Shown: positions 8,471-16,476 of the stretch, in pieces
How the letters are laid out: every line of letters starts with the position of its first letter
Numbering within the stretch: position 1 is the stretch's first letter
Assembly: GCA_902175065.1 (NCBI GenBank)
Contig: CABIIJ010000056.1
Coordinates: forward strand, 1 to 44,145
DNA length: 44,145 bases
Direction: 5' to 3'
From: an uncultured Comamonas sp.
Lineage (GTDB): Bacteria; Pseudomonadota; Gammaproteobacteria; Burkholderiales; Burkholderiaceae_C
Made by a program: the position numbers and the translations under genes
The notes under the pieces: generated by a model
Database searches by the model: none
Told to the model about the DNA's origin: nothing
The model's input: the letters and a program-made list of their open reading frames with translations, nothing else

Positions 8471-10246
8471 CTATACCGAAGCTGTTGCGGGCAGCCACTG
8501 GGCCAGCCGGGTGTTATCACTGGTACGTAGTTGCACGTTGCTCAGGGGCAGGTCTGCCGCTTGCGGCAGCTGCAAGGCCAGGCGCAGCAGTTGCTTGTCG
8601 CGGGCGACGAGGGCGGTGATGGCGCTGCCCGGGGGCGCGTACAGCGCCAGCTCGTCCAGCTTGCCGATGCGCCAGCCCTGGCCCGCCACTTCGATGCCGT
8701 ACCACTCGTCCCCGGCCATCATCCCTGCCTGTTCGGCCGGGCTGCCGCGCAGCACCTGGCGCAGGGCGATGCTGCTGCCTTCCTGCACGCGCAGGCCCAA
8801 GGCCTGGGCCGGGGCGGGGGGCTGGCCCTCCAGGCTGACGCCAAAGTGGGCCAGCAGGTCGGCCAGCGGCAAATCCTCGGTGCCATGCACCCAGGCGGTG
8901 ATTTGCGCCTGCCAGTCGCGCCCGGTCAGAGCGTGCAGGCCGGCGGCGATGCGTTCTTGCGTCACCTGCCGGTCGGGACAGTGCTGCCACAGGTGGCGCA
9001 TCAGGGCATCGAGGTGGCTGCCCTCGCGGCGCAGTTGCAGGTCCAGGCACAGGCCGACCAGCGCCCCCTTGGTGTAGTAGCTGACGGTGGCGTTGGCGGT
9101 GTTCTCGTCCGGGCGGTAGTACTTCACCCAGGCGTCGAAGCTGGCCTGGGCCACGCTTTGCACTTTGCGCCCAGGGGTTTGCAGCACCTGGTTGATGGTT
9201 TTGGCCAGCAGCTTGAAGTAGGCCGGGGTGTCGATCAGGCCGGTGCGGTGCAGCACCAGGTCGTCGTAGTAGCTGGTGATGCCCTCGAAGAACCAGAGCA
9301 GCTCGGTGTAGTTCTCCCGGTCGTAGTCGTAGGGGGCGAAGGCCGCCGGGCGCAGGCGCTTGACGTTCCAGGTGTGGAAGTATTCGTGGCTGATCAGGCC
9401 GAGCAAGGTGGTGTAGCCCTCGGCCTGCTGCGTCACGCCCTGGCGGGGCAGGTCGGCGCGGTTGCAGATCAGGGCGGTGCTGTGGCGGTGCTCCAGGCCG
9501 CCGTAGCCGTCGTGGGTGGCATGGAGCATGAAGACGTAGTTTTGCTGCTCCGGCGTGCTGCCATCGGGGTGCCACAGGCGGATTTGCTCTGCGCAGATTT
9601 TTTGCGTATCGGCCAGCAGGCGTTCCCCGTCAAAAGTGGCGGGGGCACCGGCAACGACAAAGTGGTGGAGGGTATCGCCAACGCTGAAGCTGCCGCGCCA
9701 GAACGTCCCCATTTCTACCGGGCTATCGACCAGCGCGTCGTAGTTGGGAGCGCGGTAGCAGCCAAAGCCGTTGTTCTCTATTTTGATAGCTGGTAGCGCT
9801 GTTATTAACTGCCAATTCAGATGGTTTTCATGCTGAATGACTTCTAAATCATGCGGAAGCTGCTCCTGATTATGAATGCGCAGCAGTAGGCTGGTGCCGT
9901 TGAAGAACCCTCGGCGCTGATCCAGCCAGGCCATGCGCACCGAATTGTCGTAGGCGCTGACCAGGTAAGTGAGTACCAGCGGCGCATCGTCCGTGCAGGC
10001 CACGCGCCAGCGGTGCTTGTCGCACTGGGTGATGGCGCAGGGCTGGCCGTTCTGGTGGGCGGCCAGCTGGTGCAGGTTCTTGGCAAATTCGCGCACCAGA
10101 TAGCTGCCGGGAATCCAGACCGGCAGGCTTGCTTCCTGCTGCTTTGCCGGCTGGGCGATGGTCAGGGTGACGCGGTACAGGTGGGCGTGCACATCGTGCA
10201 GCACCACTTGGTAGTGGAGGGGGGCGGGAGCAGTGCAATGGGGCAT
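8471..10246 (-). CDS. M61 family (glycyl aminopeptidase-like) metallopeptidase with PDZ domain
   Basis: A 591-residue peptidase. The zinc site HEYFH is at residues 287-291 (His287, Glu288, His291), followed by the M61-typical WNVKRLRP, and the third ligand is expected in WFFEGITSYYDD. The N-terminal ~170 residues form the usual beta-rich domain and a C-terminal PDZ-like domain includes RGSPAEQAGMMAGDEW. No signal peptide is obvious. A copy of the dispersed palindromic repeat (9779-9808) lies in frame inside the coding region around residues 147-156, in the LITALPAIKIEN stretch of the N-terminal domain; the reading frame stays open. Physiological substrate unknown. Confidence 0.92.
   Translation of the reverse strand: MPHCTAPAPLHYQVVLHDVHAHLYRVTLTIAQPAKQQEASLPVWIPGSYLVREFAKNLHQLAAHQNGQPCAITQCDKHRWRVACTDDAPLVLTYLVSAYDNSVRMAWLDQRRGFFNGTSLLLRIHNQEQLPHDLEVIQHENHLNWQLITALPAIKIENNGFGCYRAPNYDALVDSPVEMGTFWRGSFSVGDTLHHFVVAGAPATFDGERLLADTQKICAEQIRLWHPDGSTPEQQNYVFMLHATHDGYGGLEHRHSTALICNRADLPRQGVTQQAEGYTTLLGLISHEYFHTWNVKRLRPAAFAPYDYDRENYTELLWFFEGITSYYDDLVLHRTGLIDTPAYFKLLAKTINQVLQTPGRKVQSVAQASFDAWVKYYRPDENTANATVSYYTKGALVGLCLDLQLRREGSHLDALMRHLWQHCPDRQVTQERIAAGLHALTGRDWQAQITAWVHGTEDLPLADLLAHFGVSLEGQPPAPAQALGLRVQEGSSIALRQVLRGSPAEQAGMMAGDEWYGIEVAGQGWRIGKLDELALYAPPGSAITALVARDKQLLRLALQLPQAADLPLSNVQLRTSDNTRLAQWLPATASV
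9779..9808. repeat. Half copy of the palindromic repeat (member B) inside a coding region
   Basis: The plus strand reads TTTTGATAGCTGGTAGCGCT, matching the TAGCTGnTnGCGCTG core of the intergenic copies at 5463 and 17805. It is translated on the minus strand as part of the M61 peptidase without breaking the frame. Confidence 0.6.
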
Positions 10247-10303
10247 GGCAGGGCAGCATTGGCCCTGCCGCCACGGGCGTGAGGTTGGTCGGGAGGTGGG
10301 AAA

Positions 10304-11014
10304 TCAGGGGTGGGCTGCGGCCAGGCGCTTTTCCACCTCTTTGGCCGGCAGGGCGCCCGGCACGCGGGTGTTGTCGGCAAAGATGATGGTGGGGGTGCCA
10401 GTGATTTTGTATTGGTGGCTGAATGCCAGGTTGCGCTCCAGGGCGTGGGTGTCGCAGCGGGCAGGAGCCGCCTTTTCACCCCTGAGCATGTAGTCCTGCC
10501 AGGCCTTCACCCGGTCTTTGGCGCACCAGATGTTGCGTGATTTTTCTACCGAATCGGGGCTGAGGATGGGAACGAGGAAGACGTACATCGTCACGTTGTC
10601 GACGCTTTGCATGTCTTGCTCGAAGCGTTTGCAGAAGCCGCAGTTCGGATCCTCGAACACGGCCAGTTGGCGTTCGCCCTTGCCGTGGACGATCTTGATC
10701 GCATCCTGCAGGGGCAGATCCTCGAAGCGCACGGCGGTGAGCGTCTTGATGCGGTCTTCGGTCAGGTTGCGCCGGGCCTGGGTGTCGATCAGCTCGCCCT
10801 GGATCAGGTAGTTGCCCTGGGGGTCGGAGTAAAACACGTCCGTGCCCACGCGCACTTCGTACAGGCCCGGCATGGGGGTGGGGCGTATTTCGTCGATCTT
10901 GGCCAGTTGCGGGATGCGCTCGGCCACGGTTTTGCGGATGGCTTCTTCCGGCGGTGCTGCCCAGGCGCTGCCCAGGGCAAGCATGGCGAAAACGGCAGTG
11001 GCAAGCAGCTTCAT
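10304..11014 (-). CDS. dsbC: Thiol:disulfide interchange protein DsbC
   Basis: Periplasmic disulfide isomerase, 236 residues. It has a signal peptide (MKLLATAVFAMLALGSAWA, cleavage about residue 19), an N-terminal dimerisation domain and a thioredoxin domain with the active site CGFC at Cys125-Cys128 and the cis-proline loop TGTPT. A second cysteine pair (NIWC and ARCDTH) matches the structural disulfide of DsbC. The CGFC rather than CGYC centre is a common variant in betaproteobacteria. It is 77 bases downstream of the ubiH-like gene in the same orientation. It would be kept reduced by DsbD, not in this window. Confidence 0.95.
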   Translation of the reverse strand: MKLLATAVFAMLALGSAWAAPPEEAIRKTVAERIPQLAKIDEIRPTPMPGLYEVRVGTDVFYSDPQGNYLIQGELIDTQARRNLTEDRIKTLTAVRFEDLPLQDAIKIVHGKGERQLAVFEDPNCGFCKRFEQDMQSVDNVTMYVFLVPILSPDSVEKSRNIWCAKDRVKAWQDYMLRGEKAAPARCDTHALERNLAFSHQYKITGTPTIIFADNTRVPGALPAKEVEKRLAAAHP

Positions 11015-11091
11015 GCGAGTATCCAGTTAGTCATGTGATAAAGCGGGATTGGGCCGTCGGCCCGCGAAAAGGTTCCCCGTCGGGCGGAAGG

Positions 11092-12222
11092 TCAGCGTAG
11101 CCCCATGGCCTGCTGGGTCACCCAGTGTTTGAGGGGGGCGCAGCGCTCGAATTGGTTCATGCCCCAGTTGCGCAGAACCTGAAGGCTGGGTTCCGTGCGG
11201 GTAAAGAGCTGCTGGATGCCGTCCATCGCCAGCCCCAGGGGCAGCAGGGCTGCCTTGCGCGTGCGGGCGTAGCGGCGCAGCAGCCGCAGGTCGCCCGTGC
11301 CCTGCCATTCCTTGCGCTGCTGCAGGATGTGGCCCAGGGCCTGCACGTCGGCCAGCCCCAGGTTCAGCCCCTGGCCTGCCAGCGGATGCACGTTGTGCGC
11401 TGCATCGCCCACCAGTACCCAGCTGCCCGTGTGGCCGCTGGCCTGCGGCATCAGGCCGCACCAGCGCCGGGCCGTGGCCTGCTGCAGGGGCCAGGCCACG
11501 CGCGGGCCTTGCAGCGCCAGCTCGCCCAGGGCGTGGTTGCTGATGCTGCCGAGGAGGTCGGTAAATGCCCGGGGATCGGCCTGCTGCCACTGCGCTGCCG
11601 ATTCCGCCGGTGCCGACCACACCACCGCAACGCTGTGCCCCTGGGGGCCACCCAGGGGGAGAAAGGCCAGAATGCCCAGGGGGCCGAACCATTGGCGGGC
11701 CACCTGGCCGTGGGGCAGGGCGCAGTCCAGGCGCGTGGCAATGGCGGTCTGCCCATAGGGGGTCACGTCGAATTCCACCCCCAGTTCGGCCCGGGTACTG
11801 CTGGCGCGGCCTTCGCAAATCGCCGTCAAGGGCGCGGCCACCGGGGCCGCCACCACCTCGATCAGCGGCTGGTAGCGCACGGCCTCGGCCAGGCGCTGCT
11901 CCAGCGCGGGGACATCCACAATCCAGGTCAGGGCTTCCTGGCCCTGCGCCCGGGCATCGAACTGCACCTGGCTGTTGCCATCGCCATGCACTTCCATGCG
12001 TTCGACGGCGGTGGCGTGCAGGGCATCCGGCCAGGCCCGCAAGCTGTCCAGCAACTGCTGCGATGCGGTATTGAGCGCGTAGGCCCGTACATCGGCGAGA
12101 TGGTCGACCGGGCGCTGCGGGGCGACCAGGGCCACACGCAGGCGTTCACGCGCCAGGAGCAAGGCTAAGGCGCGGCCAACGATGCCGGCGCCACGGATAC
12201 AGATGTCAAAGGTTTGGGCCAT
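11092..12222 (-). CDS. UbiH/UbiF/VisC-family FAD monooxygenase
   Basis: A 376-residue flavin hydroxylase likely to act on the ubiquinone ring. The N-terminal Rossmann motif is RGAGIVGRALALLLA and the second FAD/ribityl motif is GDAAHNVHPLAGQGLNLGL, the diagnostic signature of the Ubi hydroxylase family. Betaproteobacteria carry several paralogues with different ring positions (UbiH, UbiF, UbiL, UbiM), and the sequence alone does not say which one this is. The ATG at 12222 (MAQTFDICI) is chosen over an 18-codon upstream extension that has no family counterpart. It is divergent from the M48 gene across 107 bases. Confidence 0.88.
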   Translation of the reverse strand: MAQTFDICIRGAGIVGRALALLLARERLRVALVAPQRPVDHLADVRAYALNTASQQLLDSLRAWPDALHATAVERMEVHGDGNSQVQFDARAQGQEALTWIVDVPALEQRLAEAVRYQPLIEVVAAPVAAPLTAICEGRASSTRAELGVEFDVTPYGQTAIATRLDCALPHGQVARQWFGPLGILAFLPLGGPQGHSVAVVWSAPAESAAQWQQADPRAFTDLLGSISNHALGELALQGPRVAWPLQQATARRWCGLMPQASGHTGSWVLVGDAAHNVHPLAGQGLNLGLADVQALGHILQQRKEWQGTGDLRLLRRYARTRKAALLPLGLAMDGIQQLFTRTEPSLQVLRNWGMNQFERCAPLKHWVTQQAMGLR

Positions 12223-12329
12223 GGCCCGATTGTAGAAGCGCAACTGGAAACAAAAATTGCTGCCGTTTGGGCGCAAAAGTGCCTAAGATGCGCCCCGCTT
12301 TCGTAACAAGTCTGAGGGGACGTGAGGAT

Positions 12330-13184
12330 ATGAAAAAAATCTTTCAATACATCGCAGCCATTGCCATCGCGGGTGTGCTGCAGGGGTGCGCCAGTACCAC
12401 CGAGTCCGGAGCCATCGGCCTGCAGCGCAGCCAGTTGCTGCTGGTGTCCAGCGAATCGCTGAATGCCCAGGCCGCCGAGGGGTTTCAAAAACTCACTGCC
12501 GATGCGCAGTCCAAGAAAAAGCTCAATACCAACGCCAAGCAGACCCAGCGGGTACGCAAGATCGGCCAGGATCTGATCGCCCAGACCGCAGTGTTCCGCG
12601 CAGACGCCAAGGACTGGGCCTGGGAAATCAATGTTTTCGACTCCGATGAGATCAACGCCTTTTGCGCCCCGGGCGGCAAGATCGGTGTCTACACCGGCAT
12701 CATCAACCGCCTGAAGCTGACCGACGATGAGCTGGCCGCCGTCATGGGCCACGAGATTGCCCATGCGCTGCGCGAGCATTCGCGGGAAAAGGCCTCGCAA
12801 CAGGCCGTCTCGAATCTGCTGACCTCGACCGTGTCTGCAGCCACCGGTGTCAATGGCGGCCTGCTGGACATGGGCACCCAGATGATGGTGCACCTGCCCA
12901 ACTCGCGCGGCATGGAGCTGGAGTCCGACGTCATGGGCCTGGAACTGATGGCCCGCGCTGGCTATAACCCCAGCAATGCCCCCAGGCTGTGGGAAAAAAT
13001 GGCTGCCGCCAGTGGCGGCAAACAAGGTCTGGCCTTTATGAGCACCCACCCGGCCGACGAGGTGCGCATTGCGGCCATGCATGAGAATATTCCCAAGGTG
13101 CAGCATTTGTACGAAGCGGCCAAAGCACAAAAAGCCGCCAGCGTCCGCAAACCGGCAGTGCAAAAGAAAAAAACCAAGCCCTGA
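12330..13184 (+). CDS. M48 family metalloprotease, lipoprotein
   Basis: A 284-residue zinc protease of the LoiP/YcaL type, expected to be anchored to the periplasmic side of the envelope. The signal peptide ends in a lipobox VLQGC with Cys20. The zinc site HEIAH is at residues 141-145 (His141, Glu142, His145), followed by ALREHSREKA; the third ligand lies in the later stretch RGMELESDVMG (Glu). STHPADEVR near the C-terminus is also family-typical. The tail is very basic (VQKKKTKP). The ATG at 12330 has GAGGATA next to it and gives a correct lipoprotein signal; an upstream start at 12267 does not. Confidence 0.92.
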   Translation: MKKIFQYIAAIAIAGVLQGCASTTESGAIGLQRSQLLLVSSESLNAQAAEGFQKLTADAQSKKKLNTNAKQTQRVRKIGQDLIAQTAVFRADAKDWAWEINVFDSDEINAFCAPGGKIGVYTGIINRLKLTDDELAAVMGHEIAHALREHSREKASQQAVSNLLTSTVSAATGVNGGLLDMGTQMMVHLPNSRGMELESDVMGLELMARAGYNPSNAPRLWEKMAAASGGKQGLAFMSTHPADEVRIAAMHENIPKVQHLYEAAKAQKAASVRKPAVQKKKTKP

Positions 13185-13306
13185 CCGGGCCGCAGCTTTC
13201 ATTGCGGTAAAGGCGGCCGCCCGGCGTGCGGCAGCGCCTTTATTACAATGCGCACAGATTTTCAGGGCAGCAAGCGGGCTGCCCTCGTTTTTTTAAGGAA
13301 TTCCTC

Positions 13307-14401
13307 ATGAGCCTCAAGTGCGGCATCGTCGGTTTGCCCAATGTCGGTAAATCCACCCTGTTCAACGCGTTGACCAAAGCCGGCATTGCGGCGGAGAACT
13401 ACCCCTTCTGCACCATCGAGCCCAATACCGGCGTGGTCGAGGTGCCCGACCCGCGCCTGCAGCAACTGGCGCAAATCATCCAGCCCGAGCGCATCGTCCC
13501 GGCCATCGTCGAGTTTGTCGATATTGCCGGCCTGGTCGCCGGTGCCAGCAAGGGCGAGGGCCTGGGCAACCAGTTTTTGGCCCACATTCGTGAAACCGAT
13601 GCCATCGTGAACGTGGTGCGCTGCTTCGAGGATGAAAACGTCGTCCACGTCGCCGGCAAGGTCGATCCGATTGCCGACATCGAAGTCATCCAGACCGAGC
13701 TGTGCCTGGCCGATCTGGCCACGGTCGAAAAAGCGCTCAATCGCTACAGCAAGGCCGCCAGATCGGGCAACGACAAGGAAGCGGCCAAGCTGGTGTCGCT
13801 GCTCACCCCGATTCAGGAAGTCCTCAATGAAGGCAAGCCTGCCCGGCTGGTGCCGGTGTCCAAGGAAGATGCTCCCCTGTTGAAACCGTTCTGCCTGATT
13901 ACTGCCAAACCGGCCATGTTTGTCGGCAACGTCGCCGAAGATGGTTTCGAGAACAACCCCCTGCTGGACAAGCTCACTGCCTACGCCGATGCCCAGGGAG
14001 CGCCGGTGGTCGCCATTTGCGCCAAGATCGAAGCGGAAATGGCCGAAATGGAAGACGAAGACCGCGATATGTTCCTGCAGGAAATGGGACTGGCCGAGCC
14101 GGGCCTGAACCGACTGATCCGTGCGGGCTTCAAGCTGCTGGGCTTGCAGACCTATTTCACGGCAGGCGTGAAAGAGGTTCGCGCCTGGACCATCCACATC
14201 GGCGATACGGCACCGCAGGCTGCTGGCGTCATCCACGGCGACTTCGAGCGTGGTTTCATTCGTGCCCAAACCATTGCTTTTGACGACTTCATCGCCCACA
14301 AAGGCGAACAGGGCGCGAAAGATGCCGGCAAGATGCGTGCCGAAGGCAAGGAATACGTCGTCAAGGATGGCGATGTGATGAATTTCTTGTTCAACGTCTG
14401 A
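13307..14401 (+). CDS. ychF: Redox-regulated ATPase/GTPase YchF (OLA1 family)
   Basis: A conserved Obg-related P-loop NTPase that binds ribosomes and prefers ATP; 364 residues. G1 GLPNVGKST lies at the very start, the switch region and [20 protein letters not shown] follow, and the C-terminal TGS domain includes [18 protein letters not shown] and ends DVMNFLFNV, all close to the family consensus and to its length. The ATG at 13307 is preceded by TTAAGGAATTCCTC (good ribosome-binding site). The last codons are followed directly by the promoter of tRNA-Glu. Confidence 0.97.
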   Translation: MSLKCGIVGLPNVGKSTLFNALTKAGIAAENYPFCTIEPNTGVVEVPDPRLQQLAQIIQPERIVPAIVEFVDIAGLVAGASKGEGLGNQFLAHIRETDAIVNVVRCFEDENVVHVAGKVDPIADIEVIQTELCLADLATVEKALNRYSKAARSGNDKEAAKLVSLLTPIQEVLNEGKPARLVPVSKEDAPLLKPFCLITAKPAMFVGNVAEDGFENNPLLDKLTAYADAQGAPVVAICAKIEAEMAEMEDEDRDMFLQEMGLAEPGLNRLIRAGFKLLGLQTYFTAGVKEVRAWTIHIGDTAPQAAGVIHGDFERGFIRAQTIAFDDFIAHKGEQGAKDAGKMRAEGKEYVVKDGDVMNFLFNV

Positions 14402-14416
14402 TTCTTTTGCTAGAAT
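14387..14416 (+). promoter_or_regulatory. Probable promoter of the tRNA-Glu/tRNA-Asp operon
   Basis: TTGTTC (14387-14392) and TAGAAT (14411-14416) are 18 bases apart and followed by the GC-rich discriminator CCGCCGC. The -35 box lies within the last codons of ychF. The match of the -35 is only TTG, so this is a moderate prediction. Confidence 0.5.
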
Positions 14417-14468
14417 CCGCCGCTTCTTCAGGATGAGTGGTACCGGATGCCGTTCATCTCTAGGTTTT

Positions 14469-14544
14469 GACCCTATCGTCTAGAGGCCTAGGACATCACC
14501 CTTTCACGGTGAGTACCGGGGTTCGAATCCCCGTAGGGTCGCCA
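14469..14544 (+). tRNA. tRNA-Glu (TTC)
   Basis: 76 bases with encoded CCA. Acceptor stem GACCCTA/TAGGGTC, anticodon stem TCACC/GGTGA with loop CTTTCAC (anticodon TTC), T-arm CCGGGGTTCGAATCCCCG. Co-transcribed with tRNA-Asp eight bases downstream. Confidence 0.95.
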
Positions 14545-14552
14545 TACTGCCA

Positions 14553-14629
14553 GGAGCGGTAGTTCAGTTGGTTAGAATACCGGCCTGTCACGCCGGGGGT
14601 CGCGGGTTCGAGTCCCGTCCGCTCCGCCA
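14553..14629 (+). tRNA. tRNA-Asp (GTC)
   Basis: 77 bases with encoded CCA. Acceptor stem GGAGCGG/CCGCTCC, anticodon stem CCGGC/GCCGG with loop CTGTCAC (anticodon GTC), T-arm GCGGGTTCGAGTCCCGT. An intrinsic terminator follows after 11 bases. Confidence 0.95.
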
Positions 14630-14640
14630 GGAATTACGAA

Positions 14641-14667
14641 GCCAGATCGCACGGTCTGGCTTTTTTT
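14641..14667 (+). terminator. Intrinsic terminator of the tRNA-Glu/tRNA-Asp operon
   Basis: GCCAGA (14641-14646) pairs with TCTGGC (14655-14660) across an eight-base loop, followed by seven T's. Confidence 0.85.
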
Positions 14668-14792
14668 ATGCCTGCTTTCCGGCGTGGGGCGGATGTGTAG
14701 CGGATATGGCAAAACTCATGGTTTTTATGGAGTGTTTGAATACATATTTTGTATACATTTTGACCTCTATCCTCATTTGAAAAGGTTCTGTG
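14668..14792 (+). promoter_or_regulatory. Upstream region of the porin gene, AT-rich with short dyads
   Basis: The 125 bases before the porin turn markedly AT-rich from about 14736. They hold the dyad ATACA-5-TGTAT (14740-14754) overlapping the 8-bp palindrome TGTATACA (14750-14757). These are the kind of sites seen at regulated porin promoters, but no regulator can be named and no convincing -35/-10 pair was found. Confidence 0.3.
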
Positions 14793-15827
14793 ATGAAGAA
14801 AACTCTCTTGGCCGTTGGTGCTGCATTGGCTTGCCTGGGCGCTGCGCAGGCGCAAAGTTCGGTGCAAGTGTCGGGTTTGCTCGATACCTACGTGGGTTCG
14901 ATGCGCATGGCTGGCGCTGCAGGGCGTACCAACGTGGTCGGCTCTGGCGGGATGACCACTTCCTGGTTTGGTTTTTCGGGGACGGAGGATCTGGGCCATG
15001 GCCTGAAAGCGACTTTCGCGCTGAATGCCTTTTTGCGTGTGGACACCGGAGAACCTGGGCGTTTCAACGGGGAGCCGTTCTTCTCGCGCGATGCCAATGT
15101 GGGGCTGACGGGGGGCTTTGGCGCCGTGACCCTGGGCCGGGGCAAGGCACCCAACTTCCTGCCGACGATTCTGCTCAACCCCTTCGGCGATTCGTTTACC
15201 GTTTCCCCCCTGGTGCTGCACGCCAACGTGAATCCCAATGCCCATTGGGCCTACCGCAGCACGCCAGCGGATACGGGCTGGAGCAACCAGATCACCTATT
15301 CCACCCCGTCGCTGTATGGTTTGAAGGCCAATCTGCACTACCAGTTCGGTGAGCAGGCGAACGCTTCGGGCAAGCGCAACGTGGGCTTTAACGTGATGTA
15401 CACCAATGGCCCGGCGGCGGCGATGGCGTTTTACGAAAGTGCGGATATCAACAACCCGGTGGCCCCGAATACCGTGCGTAACCGCAAGACGGACTGGATG
15501 CTGGGCGGCTCGTACAACTTCGACGTGGTCAAGCTGTTTGTCACTTATGGCCAGGCCAAAGAGAAAAAAATCGACCTGCAAACCAAAACCTGGTCGCTGG
15601 GGGCCGATGTTCCGGTGAACAAGGCCGGTTCCGTGAAGCTGGCCATGGCCCACACCAAGGCGGATCTGGCTGCCCCAACTGCCGATCTCACCCGCAAGAC
15701 GTACAGCCTGGGCTACGACCATTTCCTGTCCAGGCGCACCGATGCGTACTCGGTGGTCATGCGCGACAGCGTGACGCGGCAGAAGTCCGGCACCAGCGTG
15801 GTGCTGGGCATCCGTCACAGGTTCTGA
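14793..15827 (+). CDS. Gram-negative porin (Porin_4 type)
   Basis: A trimeric outer-membrane porin of the betaproteobacterial type, 344 residues. The signal peptide MKKTLLAVGAALACLGAAQA is cleaved before QSSVQVSGLLD, which is the usual first strand. Motifs typical of the family follow: WFGFSGTEDLGHGLKATFAL, a FSRDANVGLTG strand and GRGKAPNF. The protein ends in IRHRF with the C-terminal phenylalanine needed for BAM-dependent assembly. Start: ATG at 14793 with AAAGG upstream; a GTG directly before it is in frame but less likely. Substrate preference cannot be read. Confidence 0.93.
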   Translation: MKKTLLAVGAALACLGAAQAQSSVQVSGLLDTYVGSMRMAGAAGRTNVVGSGGMTTSWFGFSGTEDLGHGLKATFALNAFLRVDTGEPGRFNGEPFFSRDANVGLTGGFGAVTLGRGKAPNFLPTILLNPFGDSFTVSPLVLHANVNPNAHWAYRSTPADTGWSNQITYSTPSLYGLKANLHYQFGEQANASGKRNVGFNVMYTNGPAAAMAFYESADINNPVAPNTVRNRKTDWMLGGSYNFDVVKLFVTYGQAKEKKIDLQTKTWSLGADVPVNKAGSVKLAMAHTKADLAAPTADLTRKTYSLGYDHFLSRRTDAYSVVMRDSVTRQKSGTSVVLGIRHRF

Positions 15828-15846
15828 AGAAAGATTCAGGTGCCGA

Positions 15847-16347
15847 TCAGGCCAGTGCCCAGACCAGGGCGCTGGTCATGACGAGGTAGCGCAGGAACTT
15901 GCCCACCGCCATGTACGCGCTGCACGGCCAGAAAGGCAGATGCAGCCAGCCGGCAACGGCGCACAGCGGGTCGCCCACCACGGGCAGCCAACTGAGCAAA
16001 CAGGTTTTTGGCCCCCAGCGGCGTAGCCAGATGTGGGCCAGTCGTTCACGGCGGCTGCGTTCGCGGTGGTTGCGCCTTGACGTGGCCGCGGGATGGGCGG
16101 CGCTCCAGGCCCGCTGGGCGCCCCGGCCCATCCACCAACTGACCATGCCGCCCAGGGTATTGCCCGCCGTGGCGACGAAAATGGCCGGCCAGAACAAATC
16201 CGGGCGCAATTGCAGCAGGCCGATCACCGCAGGCTCCGACCCCATGGGCAGCAAGGTGGCGGAAACCAGGGCAATGACGAACACGGTGCCCAGTCCGAAT
16301 TCCGGCAAGGCCAGCCAGTGCAAGAGGGTAGGAATCCACGCATCCAT
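15847..16347 (-). CDS. YqaA/DedA-like (VTT domain) inner membrane protein
   Basis: A 166-residue membrane protein of the YqaA group of the SNARE-associated/VTT superfamily. The N-terminal part has the family stretch VSATLLPMGSEPAVIGLL, then ATAGNTLGGMVSWWMGRG; the C-terminal half has KTCLLSWLPVVGDPLCAVAGWL, where the G-D-P motif is typical. The start at 16347 (MDAWIPTLL) gives a normal YqaA length; the open frame extending further upstream runs antisense through dusB. DedA-type proteins are linked to lipid carrier recycling; the role of YqaA itself is not established. Confidence 0.85.
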   Translation of the reverse strand: MDAWIPTLLHWLALPEFGLGTVFVIALVSATLLPMGSEPAVIGLLQLRPDLFWPAIFVATAGNTLGGMVSWWMGRGAQRAWSAAHPAATSRRNHRERSRRERLAHIWLRRWGPKTCLLSWLPVVGDPLCAVAGWLHLPFWPCSAYMAVGKFLRYLVMTSALVWALA

Positions 16348-16383
16348 AAGGGGGCCAAGTGTAGGCGGGTTTCCCCGTGGGGC

Positions 16384-16413
16384 CTGACTGCCCAAATTTT
16401 GGGCAGCTACAAT
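16384..16413 (+). promoter_or_regulatory. Probable promoter of dusB-fis-purH with a perfect 19-bp palindrome in the spacer
   Basis: CTGACT (16384-16389; four of six -35 consensus bases) and TACAAT (16408-16413) are 18 bases apart. The palindrome CTGCCCAAATTTTGGGCAG (16388-16406, nine-base arms around one central T) fills the spacer, a classical operator position for a repressor. Which protein would bind is unknown. The region is also upstream of the divergent YqaA-like gene. Confidence 0.5.
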
Positions 16414-16476
16414 ATGGCCCCCGCGCGTCGGGGCTGCTTCTTTCCGGTTTTCCCCGCTTTTTCCTTCCTGATTGCC

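Noticed and set aside
11040-11090. GC-rich dyad (GGGCC-GTC-GGCCC) after the UbiH-like gene as a terminator
   Set aside because: No T-run follows on either strand, so intrinsic termination is not supported.
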